Shown one piece after another: positions 12,715-24,400 of a stretch of DNA of 64,000 nucleotides (positions are counted from its first letter, which is position 1; each line of letters opens with the position of its first letter). The notes under the pieces were generated by a model. The model made no database searches. It worked only from the letters and a program-made list of their open reading frames with translations, and was not told where the DNA came from. Source of the stretch: Episyrphus balteatus (taxonomy: Eukaryota > Arthropoda > Insecta > Diptera > Syrphidae); assembly GCF_945859705.1 (NCBI RefSeq), contig NC_079136.1, forward strand, positions 111,186,028-111,250,027. The letters run 5' to 3'. A program made the position numbers and the translations under genes.

Positions 12715-13400
12715 AAATGAGACCTTCTGAACTGTGCCGTTTACAGAGAAATTAGTCTCCTTAACCTCGCCTCTAAGATCCTCTCTATCGTATGTGAACG
12801 TCTGAAGCCCTTTGTCAACTATTTGATCAATGTGGTTTTAGACTAGCAAATTCCACCATCAAACAAATATTCACATTCCGGCAGATCTTAAAAAAAAAAC
12901 CAGTAACATAAAATCGATACCCATCTCCTATTCATTGATTTTAAGCCCAGTACCTTCAGCAACTATATGACAGTATCTGCTTGCATATGCTGACGATATT
13001 GAAAGATTCGGAAGAACACAGCGTGATCTCAGTGGCGCTTTTGTGATCATCAAGCGAGAGCGGCAAAAGTGGGTTTAACCAAAAACGCCACCCAACACCT
13101 TTGGTCTAAGAAGCCAATTTACCAGCAAAGTCCTCTCTTGAGCAATCAAAGTGACACTATACAAGACTCTTATCATCCTAGTTTTAGTCCAGCTTTATGT
13201 GCTGAGCACCATGGAAAGTTTTCGACTAAATTCCAGAAAATAAGCGGAGTAGAAAAACATTGTCTTAATTCGCACACGCAAGTGGAAGGGGGATTTAATC
13301 AATTAACTGGAAGAAGTGGGCTTAGGTTAGGGATAGTTGGAGACGGTTGTTGGTTGAGGCATAAATACACAATGGATTTAATCGTTGCTTTAAGGCGCTT
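12715..13400 (+). pseudogene. Decayed non-LTR retrotransposon (RT and C-terminal part)
   Basis: Broken frames show the reverse transcriptase order. A CNYR-like start with LLNLASKILS and DQCGF leads to STIKQIFTFRQILKK and LLFIDFK, then AYADDIERFGRTQRDL at about 12980-13030, then a C-terminal KVLS..IKVTLYKTLI at about 13125-13175. Frameshifts and stops fall between blocks, and most of the palm domain between FIDFK and YADD is deleted. The block style is that of the insect elements with AYADDIDIIGR. It lies in a Ddr intron and cannot code for an active enzyme. Confidence 0.75.
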
Positions 13401-14947
13401 GTCGTAATCCAAGATCAACTTGTTTTGCTTTTCGATCTACATGATATCAGTTATAACCTTAACTTCATTTGCAGAAAGATGTTAATACACAAATGAGACA
13501 ACCTGAAGAATGCTATGAATACTATTTTTCAGCTTAGTCAAAACAGTGACAAGTTAGCACAACATCTCTAAAAAGAATCGTACTTTTTTTCGATGTTTGA
13601 AGTTCCCATAGCTTTTAGGACCTTGTTGCACATTTAGAATTTTACTAGTATTTTACCCACGTATTTTTATTCAGTACAACCACATTCTTTGAAAGCTTTT
13701 ACAGTCGTTTATAAAATTTGACAAACTTCGAATTTTTTTCCTGTTATTACACTGCCAAGTTATTAATTTGGAAATCTGTAACCTTATCGAATTTTGTAAA
13801 AAGGATCTAAAAACAAAATTATACTTTTTGCAGCTTACAAAACCTCTACAAACAAAAAGTTTCCAGTTCTTAATTTTAGAAATAGCTTTCACATCATTAT
13901 TGCAACAAATAAAAGCCATCTGAGCTCCATCTTTTTGATTACTCTGATATACCTTTCAGTTATGATATATCTTAAGCATGGTTGGTGTACTCCGTACTTG
14001 GTTGTTGGTTGTTCTTAAAAAAATAAAAATATCTTCACCATGCTCATCATCATCGATGCTGTGCAACCGCCAAGAGCTACCAGCATTTTTACTAGCTACC
14101 ACAAAAAAAAGTCTTTTTTTTTTTTTGCAAACCTTTAACTGTGTACGAGATACCAAACTAAGTAAGTATACACACTGTCAAACGAAAAGAAGGAATAATC
14201 ATAATGAAAAACACTCGAGGGTATTTCTCATGAGTGTGTGTATGGTTGTTAGAACGCCATATATATGAATCGTAGGTCCCGAGTTACGCGGTGGGCACAC
14301 GTCAAGCGTACAAGTATATGGGAATAACGATAGAAGATATATAGCGACCACCCCGAAGAACCCAACTCCAGAGAGCTCCTGGTGGTATTATTTTTCATTA
14401 AATTCGTTTTGAAAATCTATACTGGGATTTAGAGACTTTGACTGCTTTTTATACTATGTGGGAGAAAAGGCTCCTCTCTGATATTCTAGGAAGAGGATGA
14501 CGGCGACGTCGACGTATGTTATATGAGCTGGAAGCAAACTATTACCATGCACACACCAATTCCCATTTCTCTATATGCTATACCCTTGCTGTAAAGCCAA
14601 GCTTACTTTGCCCCATTAAGAGGAAATACTGTTAGTATTTTTTAAGTGTATGAACTGAACAGTTTACAATGCTGTTAAGAAATTAAACAAACTATAATAT
14701 AGATTTTTTTCTGTGACTCTAGCCTAGCTGCACAGAGCGTAACTGCATCACACATGTCCCATAGTTACCGCTCATAGGTTGCTGGAACTTCTCGTTGCCT
14801 GAGCCCACCCATTTCAGATCTCGTGGTAGAATCCCGATGTTTTTCCAGAATTATCATAATATTTTGGATTGCATCTGTGCATCAGACGCCTTATTTTTTT
14901 TTTTTCGTAGTCCAACCCCATTCTTCGATTTTCATGGTGTCCGTTAT

Positions 14948-15909
14948 CAGCTTAATCGATCGGTAATTACACTGATCAACAACATTTTTGCCACAAGAAC
15001 CAAAATATACTTGTTTAGAAGTGCTGAACTTGAATCCAAAGTCAAAAAATTATGATACCGCGGATGATACTAGCTTGTGGCCGTGTTGTTAGAGCTTGAT
15101 TTTTGTTAGAGCTTGATTTTTGTTAGAGCTTGATAGCTTTGCCATTTAGGGTTGCTGAATTATGTCCATTGCCCAAAACAGAAGCCGTCTACTTGATAGT
15201 CTCCTGGCTTAAGCTTTAGTTCCTATTCGGTACCGCAGGGCCTAAGACAAGTTCGTCCACTAGAATACCCAGTGTGCAAGTCTTTTCCGAAGGTGCTGAA
15301 CTCGAATCCGAAGTAAAAAATTTCCTATCAGCTAGCGTTTTTGAGATATTGCCGTTATAAAAACTTTATAATCGATTTTTGCTACTTTTTTATCATTTCA
15401 CAAGCTTACAGTAGCTTTGTTTAAGGAACAGCTTAATCGATCGGTAATTACACTGATCAACAACATTTTTGCCACAAGAACCAAAATATACTTGTTTAGA
15501 AGTGCTGAACTTGAATCCAAAGTCAAAAAATTATGATACCGCGGATGATACTAGCTTGTGGCCGTGTTGTTAGAGCTTGATTTTTGTTAGAGCTTGATTT
15601 TTGTTAGAGCTTGATAGCTTTGCCATTTAGGGTTGCTGAATTATGTCCATTGCCCAAAACAGAAGCCGTCTACTTGATAGTCTCCTGGCTTAAGCTTTAG
15701 TTCCTATTCGGTACCGCAGGGCCTAAGACAAGTTCGTCCACTAGAATACCCAGTGTGCAAGACTTTTCCGAAGGTGCTGAACTCGAATCCGAAGTAAAAA
15801 ATTTCCTATCAGCTAGCGTTTTTGAGATATTGCCGTTATAAAAACTTTATAATCGATTTTTGCTACTTTTTTATCATTTCACAAGCTTACAGTAGCTTTG
15901 TTTAAGGAA
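14948..15909. repeat. Tandem duplication, 2 x 481 bp
   Basis: 14948-15428 and 15429-15909 are almost identical; I saw one difference (CAAGTCTTTTCC against CAAGACTTTTCC). Each unit starts in an F-family element end (TTACACTGATCAACAAC) and contains three copies of TTAGAGCTTGATTTTTG in a row. The junction is blunt. Confidence 0.9.
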
Positions 15910-16612
15910 CAAAACAATATTCTAGAGATTTTTGGTGTGTTTAACAAAATCAGAATTTTTCTATCAGCTCGCATTTTCGAGATATTCCCGTTATTAAATC
16001 AAAATAATCGTTTGTTTGAAAACTTGTAAGCATTTCTTCAGTACCTGTTTTTCATAATTTCAGTTTTTTTGAAAAAATTTCAGATATTTAAGAAAATAGA
16101 TCGATTCTATAATCACTTTTATTACAAGAATCTATTTTAACATTATAAAAACGCAACATTAACCGAAAATTTGTTAGATTTAGGTCAGGTTCTATATAAA
16201 CTTTTATCAATTTTCGTATGGTGTAAGATGTCTTTCCTTTTGTGTTTTTTCCACTTTCTGGAAAAGTTGGCAAGTTTAAGCATTGCCGGTTTAAGCACTA
16301 CCGGCGCCCCTGGGCAAGATTGCAAGTGGCGCCTCTAAAAAAAAATTCATTTTAAAAACAATTTTTTAAAATCACGAAAAAAAGCAATAGCAGATTATGT
16401 CTTACCTCTCATATACTTGTTAATGCATTTATTAACAATGTGCAGTTTATTAAAGTACATAAGGTTAGCTTTACAAAAATTAATTATTCATGTCATTCAG
16501 GCTCAATTGACAAGTTTACCTTTATCTCTGACTTATTTGTCTAAACACATTTAAAGAGTAGTTACAGTTGGTTTTATTTGAACAATATTATTTCAAAAAC
16601 TTTTTCAACTAG

Positions 16613-16821
16613 GTCGTTTTCGATTGGAATCACTCAATGATTCACTCATTCTGAAATCCAATAAAAAAGTTTGAATCGCTTCCACCCAATTCTGAAATTT
16701 AATATCTGTATTGGTGAAAAATCAAATATTTTGTTTTTGTTTTTTTCACTAGGAGAATAATAAACTTGCAGCAAGCTTCTTAATGATTCCAGACGCTTCC
16801 AGACGGCCAATCCGAAACGAC
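16613..16821. mobile_element. MITE, GTCGTTTTCGATTGG family, copy 2
   Basis: The left end is GTCGTTTTCGATTGG and the right end CCAATCCGAAACGAC (one change). Internal words GGAAGCG/CGCTTCC and TTCTGAAATCCAAT(A) are shared with the copy at 1455-1926. It is shorter by more than half. Confidence 0.7.
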
Positions 16822-17099
16822 ATACCTTAATAAGTATTAGGTTTGTTCGTTGTGAGCTCTAGGGCACTCTGGGTCGCTCCGAATTCGTTGTCAAGCGTTT
16901 TTTGTAGCTCCTTTTTCTGTGTTCGATGTTCGCTGATCAAACTAAAGCTCTGAGGTGTTCGATGTAAAATGAAAACCCGAGAAACTCTGATTTTTTGACA
17001 GTTAATTGACATGACTTAGAGTGCCCTGGAGGGGGGAACAGACCTATTTTTGTATTCTCACACACAAACGTAGTTTTTATGAGAAATGGAGAAGCTGTC

Positions 17100-17240
17100 A
17101 ATTTTTGGCCTTTCTGGATTTTGGGTTTTCGGGATTTTGGGTTTTCGGGATTTTGGTATTGTGGGTTTTCGGGATTTTGGGTTTTTGGGTTTTCGGGATT
17201 TAGAGTTTTCTGCATTTTGGGCTTTCTGGATTTTTAATTT
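17100..17240. repeat. Minisatellite of GGGTTTTCGGGATTTT
   Basis: A 16-base unit (GGGTTTTCGGGATTTT) and variants repeat about seven to eight times. Open frames on both strands here (rich in NPENPK or FGFWVFG) are products of the repeat and not proteins. Confidence 0.85.
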
Positions 17241-17319
17241 CGGGATTCTGTTCGTCTCCCTTCTGTTTCCTTATTCATTATTACAGTCTGGATATTACCA
17301 GCTATGATTTAGTGATTTA

Positions 17320-17570
17320 TATATAGGGGCGCCTTTGCAAAAATTAAATTGGTAGGAGGAATATTAGGATTGCTTTAGTCTTTCAAAAGAAATGGGGGCG
17401 CCTTGTTCTTCAAAGATGAACGAAGATTTTGGACACCATTGTCCTTCCGGAAGCCAAACAAATTAACAAAAAATTGGGGGGTGCCTTCATTCTTCAAAAA
17501 GTTTAGGTAAACAATACGAGCGCTGTTGAAAATGTAAAATATAAAAAAATTGGGGCGCCTTTGTGAAAGT
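17320..17570. repeat. Degenerate repeat with GGGCGCCTT every 70-84 bp
   Basis: GGGGCGCCTT or close variants occur near 17324, 17392, 17476 and 17551, each followed by TTGT or TTC and AAA-rich DNA. A further related word sits near 16304. The unit is poorly conserved. Confidence 0.5.
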
Positions 17571-19110
17571 AAAAATAAATAAAGCATCGATTGGAAAGAC
17601 TTCGTTATTTATATAGCTTTTGTAAAAGTTCCCCCCCCCCTAAAACCGTCCTTGCGTTTAAAAATAAACTGGGCAAAATTTTTAAGAAGAATCTTATTTC
17701 TCAAATTTTTTATGTTTTTGCGATTTTCCTGTTCAATACATTTGTCCGATCATATTTTTGAATTTTTTTTAAATCTCTAACATTTTTTCGAAACAACAAA
17801 TAACCTTGTCTAAAGGCAAAATAAATATTGAGGCAAGCTTGGTAACTAAACAATCTTTGAGAACCAATTGAAGAAAATCTAAAATATAACTGAATGTTTT
17901 TAATTTTGTAAACCGCTGATAAATAACCGAAGGCTGAGGGAATCAGAGAAAAATTTTTTTAAAGTCCTAAATAACGAGTAAGCATGTGAAAATTGATATC
18001 CTTTCAATTTTTCCTTGAAATATAAGTATTCGCATAAATTTTGAAGCAACATTTGAAAATAAATTAATTTTCAAATGCAATTTTGTTTACAAAACTTTGT
18101 TATTCCTATGCCAAAGGATAAAAGTACTTTTAATTTAAGAGTTACGACCGTAATTAAATACAAATGATTTTTATTATAGCTTTTACAAATGATTTTGGGC
18201 TAGTGGAAAACAATGCTGAGTTTTAACTTTAAAGGCAGATTATTTAATCGACGTACAATGTAATTTTAAGAACAGGGTGGTCTTAATTGGCTTAAAACCA
18301 CATAAATACAGTTTTCGTTTGGTATAATTTTTAGATTTATTCCATAAATTAAACAAAATTGTTTAATGATAAAATTTACGCTTTGAAATTTAAATTATTT
18401 AAATGTAAGCGTGCCTTTTAAAAATCAGAACAGTGATTTAGTGCCAAACAAACAAATAATCTTAGAATTAATCGGAACTACTCGATGCAGTTCGGGATGA
18501 CCAAACGAACACTATAATAAATTCATATAAATTTTCGGTAAAATGATTCAAAAATAAATTCAGATAGCACATTTTTATATCCATTTCTACTATTAAAACT
18601 TTTGTAAAAAAAAAAATTCGGCATGAACCCCCCAAGAAGTAAACCTGTATACGCCCCTGATGTAAATCACTTAAGGTCACTTAAGCTCCAAGCCCAGTGT
18701 CACCTAAATTATAAGAATTGGTGACAAAAGAAGAAGTATACCGTACAAGATTTTCTAATCAGCGAAGAAAAAGATGGATGTATACCATCGTTCAAAAATG
18801 TGTGAAAAAAGTCAAAATTCCAAGCAAAATTGAGTAAATATTTCCTACACCTTACTGTATTTTGTATTTACTGAATGTTTGTATGCTTGGGATATCGACT
18901 GCCAATCTATAGCTAGACACGAAATATTATACTTGTACCATCTGTTTCAATTTGATATTTTTTTTTTTTGTCTTCAAAGGTTTTTTTTTCCTCTTTATTT
19001 CGTCTTTCTGGCTCAGTCACTGATTTGTTTTTCCGTTTATTCACTGTTTTTTGTTCTTATTTGTGTCTGTTTTTTTCTCAATATTTTTCTTTTCATTTTC
19101 TATTTTTCAG

Positions 19111-19260
19111 GGAAAATTCACTTCAAAGTCTGATGTATGGTCATTCGCTGTTACCCTTTGGGAAATTCTAACTTTTGCCCGGGAGCAGCCTTACGAGAAT
19201 ATGACTGATGAAAAAGTTATCGAGAATATTGGTCACATATATCAGGACGATAAAAAATAT
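19111..19260 (+). CDS. Ddr: Discoidin domain receptor tyrosine kinase, C-lobe exon
   Basis: This exon codes for exactly 50 codons in phase 0 on both sides, between TTTTTCAG and GTAAGT. It begins GKFTSKSDVWSFAVTLWEIL, the helix F region of the tyrosine kinase C-lobe with the conserved SDVW(S/A)FxVxLWE motif, and then has EQPYENMTDEKVIENIG. The EQPY, D(E/K)xVIEN and LWE segments are typical of discoidin domain receptors and set them apart from most other receptor tyrosine kinases. The helix F aspartate that anchors the catalytic spine is kept. A longer open frame through this exon from 19051 includes intron sequence and is not real upstream of 19111. Confidence 0.93.
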
Positions 19261-19762
19261 GTAAGTCAATGTGTATGGTTTGTATTTTGTTGTTATTGTG
19301 TTTGTTTAAAGGTAAATACATATTGAAAAATTCAACATATTTATGTCTACATGTTGTGATATAAATTTTGATTTATTTTGTAAAAAATGTACAAATGAAT
19401 GGGTCCTGTGGGAGATAATTTTTGTAAGGGTTGATGATGATAATGCTTACAAGGGTTATTGATTTTGATTTGGTAATGTGATGTGTTATTATTATTATTA
19501 TTCAGTTTTGAACGGTCGATCCTTGGAGAATAATGTTGAAAATGGAAATTTTTACCCTAAATCAAGTCATTTTTGGTTTCCAAATATGTAGGTACCAATA
19601 TAAACCTACCTTTTGAAACCAATAGACATCAAATTGTTTTGGATGAGATTTGAGCATCTGAACAAACAACATTGTATAAATAAGACATTAAGTCAAACTT
19701 ATGAGTTGTTACCTAATATTTCCCTGATCTATAGACTTTAAGAAATTTGTTATACAGTTTTT

Positions 19763-20328
19763 TACTTGCTCTATAGGGCAAGTATTGGTTTCGTGTCGAA
19801 AAAAAAATTGAGGTTTTAATCAAAACCAACATTACGATGATGGAGAATTCCGAAAAAGTGGGTCCCGCAATTCCTTCCGTGCGTCTGTGTGTCCATCTGT
19901 ACACATTTCCACAGCCTAAACGGGTAGATGGTTTTTCTTCAAATTTGGTACAGATGATTTTTATGGAATTCTGAAAGTTGTTTTTTTTTTGTTTTTTTTT
20001 ATATCTCGTTTAGAACGTATATCTCCCATACAAAAAAAAATACGATGTTAAGAATTTCTCGAAAACGGCTCTAACGACTTTGATTAAACTTTGTATACGT
20101 AATATTTAAAGCAGTGGCAATAAAACTGCATTTTTATTTTTTCTCAAAAAGTCAAATAACAAAAAAAAAATTTTTTCATTTAACAAAATTTTGCCCTAAA
20201 TGTCGGCTCTTCCCCAATATCAATTTTTTTTTAAATTTAGATCCAGCTTTTAAAATCTACAAGTAGACTAACATAAAAGTGCTTTGAACTGCAAGAGCAA
20301 GTACGTGCGACCCCAGTCGTGCATTTTA
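19763..20328. mobile_element. Interspersed repeat with terminal hairpin
   Basis: It starts with the hairpin TACTTGCTCTATAGGGCAAG and ends GCAAGTACGTGCGACCCCAG followed by TCGTGCATTTTA. The interior has GTGGGTCCCGCAATTCC and a CTGTGTGTCCATCTGTAC tract but no open frame. The structure suggests a non-autonomous element. Class not determined. Confidence 0.5.
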
Positions 20329-20540
20329 TTTTTTTAGTGTATTAAAAGTATTATTTGGTTTATCACTAAAATTTGTGCTGATTAAGCAAAAACAAAAGAG
20401 CTGATGCTAGAACTTTTTATGCAGGAATGAAAACATATCTTTCCACATGAAAACATTAAGTGATATAAATTTCAATTTAGCTTATTACAAGCGATCTTAA
20501 TCTAAGTATTAAATCTATATGAACAAAGTAATAGCCCTAA

Positions 20541-20653
20541 GGGCCAATTTTTCAATAGTCAGATAAACCTCAGATAGAGCTTATTCCTAGAAATAAAAGT
20601 TTTTTTATATTGACATTTATTCTTCTGATAGTCTAACTGACGAAAATCAGGGC
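20541..20653. mobile_element. MITE, GGGCCAATTTTTCAATAGTC family, short copy
   Basis: TAA flanks both sides (20538-20540 and 20654-20656). The left end GGGCCAATTTTTCAATAGTC is imperfectly inverted at the right (AGCCCTGATTTTCGTCAG). The inner AGCTTATTCCTAG is shared with the longer copy at 33641-34066. Confidence 0.6.
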
Positions 20654-21261
20654 TAAATGTAACAAAATTATATATAAATATATAATTAATTTCAGGTAAG
20701 CAATGAATAGAATATAGTTACAAAATTTTTTATAACAAAGAAATTATAATAAAACGAAAGTGTAAAGAATAAAAGACTTTAAACAAATACATAAATTCAA
20801 TTAATCAAGTCTAAAATAAATAAAGGGTTGTTAACGGGAAAGAAAAGATAGATAATATTAGGAATGTAGGGGGAAGTGGTTTTAGCGCATATAGCAAAAT
20901 TACCTTTGTTTCTATAAATATATTCTACTTTGCTTCTGTAAAGCTTTTTAGAATAATTGTTAGTTGGATGAGTTCGCATACATTTTTGTTAGTCTTTAAC
21001 TCAGCGACCCCAACGACAAAAAATAAGGCACTAAAAACAATTATATACACCAGTACTTTCTAGTTCAAGTTACTATATGACCAATTTATTATTTTGAAAA
21101 CCTCATATGCGAACCCAAAACCCTACAATGCGAATTAACATCAGTAATGGATAAATCTCTTTTTTCTTTTCTCTATATTAGCCTCTTAAGCGTCAAATTT
21201 ATTATAAATTTTTTTTATTGATTTATGTATAATTAACTTAATTTTAATATCTAATTCGCAG

Positions 21262-21420
21262 ATTCTTCTTCCAATGCCAATGAATTGCCCACGTGAAATC
21301 TACGATCTAATGTGTGAATGCTGGCAACGCAATGAATCGAATCGACCTAATTTCCGTGAAATTCATCTATTTTTACAACGAAAAAATCTCGGCTATAAGC
21401 CAACATCAACGCTTTATTGA
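21262..21420 (+). CDS. Ddr: Discoidin domain receptor tyrosine kinase, terminal exon
   Basis: This final coding exon holds 52 codons and a TGA stop. It begins ILLPMPMNCPREIYDLM, then CECWQRNESNRPNFREIHLFL, the last helices of the kinase C-lobe. The CW-x6-RP-x-F motif with the invariant arginine is intact. The tail after the kinase domain is only about ten residues (ending TSTLY), as is usual for DDRs, which stop just after the kinase. The preceding exon ends ...QDDKKY in phase 0, so the join is clean. The 79-residue open frame from 21314 in another frame is a shadow of this exon and its 3' UTR. Confidence 0.93.
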   Translation: MLLPMPMNCPREIYDLMCECWQRNESNRPNFREIHLFLQRKNLGYKPTSTLY

Positions 21421-24400
21421 AAATTACCCAACGGCTTCATTCACTAACTTCGCGTTCCCCGTTTGGGTGGGCGGCAGCGGTAACGACAATGTCGTCTTAC
21501 ATACATATAGATTGAAGCCGTTTGTTATTCTATTTTTTTTTTTTTTTTTCTAAACATTATTCTGAAATGTTGTCATCTGTGACAGAATAATTTCCATACG
21601 TATCCCCTGTTTTCAAAGGATAAAAAAAAACCCGACGTAACAGAAGAAGAAGACGTCTTAGAAACTCATTGTGAAAGCATCAAAATTATATACACAAAGA
21701 TATATTTGTGTTCAATAAGTTAAACCAAACAAAAAATGGTGGTGGTGACAAAGATGCCAGGGATAACTTCCTTCGACTTTCGACAGATGGTCTGGAATGG
21801 TTTCCCTGAACAAAATAAAAAAAAAAATTAGAAAACAAGTAAACCGCACTTGACAATGATGGATCGAATTGATAAATATAGATTTAAGGTTTAAACATTA
21901 TTATAATTATTACATAGGTGTATTTATATATTAATGCATTAAATATAAATATTAAAATTTTTTACATAGTCTAAGACAAAAAAAAGCACTCCACGGTGGT
22001 GGTGTAATGTAAATATAAAAATAAACTTTTGTTTATTAGTAGTTAATTGTTTCAATTAGAATTTTTTGTATTATATAAAGTTTCTATGTTTACCCTTATA
22101 GACTGCAATTTTATGTTTTTAAATTACATACTTTTTATTTTGTTTATAGAATTGTATTACAAACACTTATTCTGTTACTAAATAATATCCGTTGTATATA
22201 ACTGTAATATTTTGATGTATGAAAAAAGAATTAAGTATTCAAAATCAATAAGACTTGTAAAAATCATAGAAAAACACAAAACTAGATATATACATAAAAA
22301 AAGTCAACCTTAATTAAATGGAACAATTGGCCATTAAGCCTATATTAAGAAATAAAAAAAATATTTTTAATATTTATAATTTTATGTAGAAATTATATCA
22401 TAATAACCCACATCTCCTTTTCACACACACGCAAACAAAAAAAATTAAATTTATATCAAAGAGAATCATGCACTTGCTGAAAAAAATTGTATACATTTTT
22501 GTCTATAAGCAAATATCACTGAAAGCATTAATAAAAAAAACTACCTATGATTTTAAATATTCAATTTGATTTAATTTAGAACAAATTCAAGTATAGTGAT
22601 CAATTTACCAATTAAGTAGACGTTTAGCATTATTTTTAAATTTTACAAAAAAAAAAATACAAAAAAAACACAACATTATGAATTTTTTGTTTTATTTTTT
22701 TATTCTTCAATATTTAGTGCAAACAAAAAAAAACTTACAAAAATTTTGTTTTTCTATTCGATGCAAAAAGGTTGGTTGTATTAATTTATCTAAGAAGAGC
22801 CTTGTGTTAAGATGCACATGGAAAAAAAATTATTACTCAAAATTATTATTTATCTTTACACAATAAACACAAACCTTAAAAATTTCATCCAAAAATCACC
22901 ACACCCTTTGTTAATCTATTCTGAAAAAATACCTACATAAAGAAATTCTATTGGAGGAAGGAAGACAAGCATTTTCAAAGGAACTACATATTTCATTCAC
23001 TATACGGATTATCGAGAGTAAAAATTCCCTAGAAATTGTTCCCGTTTGTGAAACTTGAACTAGTTGTTGATGTTGGTTATATCTACAGTTTCCAGGAAAA
23101 TTTGGCTGTAATTTTATAAGATTTGTATTTCCTGGAAATAAATTCATGAAATCATAAGTAATAAGTTTTCGCGAAACACAAATATAACCAGGGAAACAAA
23201 ATTCCTTATAAGACACACTCTTTCTTGTGTAGTGTGTCTTAAAACAGGTGGTAGCTTTTTGGCATCGTTTATGGTTTTAAAATATTGACAACTGACATTA
23301 ATATTAACTTCAAAACCCGATGGCGTAAGATTCGTTTAAACTTTCTGACAAAAAACTTATTTCCTGCAAATGAAACATACCCAATGTCTTGAAACCAGAG
23401 CCGTGAGCTTTAGGCATGAGATAGTGGGTGAAGGTTCCTATCTTTGGAACTCGTACTTCGTCAATGTTTCGAAAACTAGAAAAGCTCTGTATGAATATAC
23501 AAAAAAAAATTTCAAAAAATTGAATATTATGATAGTTCTACTCTATCCAATTCTCAAAAAGATGAAATTTGAAAATAATCCGAGAAGTTGTTTTCTCAAA
23601 AAATCCACATTGTTACTTTTTTAATAAATAACCTATATTTTCCATAAATATCTTTGTACATTGTGCATATTCTCTTTTTTAAATTATTTTGAAAAAACTA
23701 TAACAAATCTAACCTATTTTAGTTCAATGAAGTTTTTGTTTTTAAAGATATTAACATAAACACAAAGCCAATTCTTTCGAGAACCTTATCTATTCAAAAC
23801 CATTAAAAATGGAAAAGAAAGGAAAAAATCAAATCCAATGAAAGTGAAACATCTTATAATTTTCTTTCAGTTTTTCAACCATCTCTTCTATGGTATTTTA
23901 TCAAACACAAACTTCTTTCCATTGGATATTCAGGATTGACGAAAGGCTGGTTAGATTGGTATTAAGATAGATGGAAAAAAAGAAATGTCTATACTTCGAA
24001 CCTTAACTTTTCCAAGAGTTTAAGCTTATTTTTTAGCGTACGACCCATTTTCACATGTCTCGCCCAAATTTTCAGCCAAAAGAAGACGCGGTTTTTTAAA
24101 CAACTTTCTTGAAAGTTTCAACTTTAAGCTGAACACGGAAGACAAGACATCGTAAAACAAATGTTTGTGAGTGATGCAGGCGGAAATGAACTTAAAAATC
24201 AAGTTGAGAAAGATCTTCATACAACAACAAGAAACATGACACTAAACATTTTAAAATACCAATGTTTTCTTAACTGGAACACCCTATAACTTTAAAAAGA
24301 GCATAGGAGCATCCAACAAAAACCTGCATGAATAAAAACGAAATCCATACCTATATTCCAAGAATGAAAAATATGAAATTCAATTCATTTCAAAAGGACT

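Larger units (their letters stand above)
12549..19110 (+). other. Ddr: Ddr intron, 6.6 kb
   Basis: The intron is bounded by GTAAGT at 12549 and TATTTTTCAG ending at 19110. It contains a decayed non-LTR retrotransposon, a 481-bp tandem duplication, a MITE, a minisatellite and a GGGCGCC-spaced repeat, listed separately. No coding exon for the kinase was seen between the two flanking exons, and the protein joins without a gap. Confidence 0.85.
19261..21261 (+). other. Ddr: Ddr last intron, 2.0 kb
   Basis: The intron starts GTAAGT at 19261 and ends TTCGCAG at 21261. It carries an interspersed repeat (19763-20328) and a short MITE (20541-20653). Confidence 0.85.

Noticed and set aside
14948..15909. 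Repeat with spacers as a CRISPR array
   Set aside because: It is two long near-identical units in eukaryotic DNA, with no short repeats and unique spacers.
16937..17307. Open frames rich in NPENPK or FGFWVFG
   Set aside because: They are translations of the 16-base minisatellite in different frames.
19051..19326. 91-codon frame through the second Ddr exon
   Set aside because: Its first 20 codons are intron and its end runs past the donor; only 19111-19260 is coding.
21314..21553. 79-codon + frame at the Ddr terminal exon
   Set aside because: It is in a different frame from the kinase and ends in a poly-T run.
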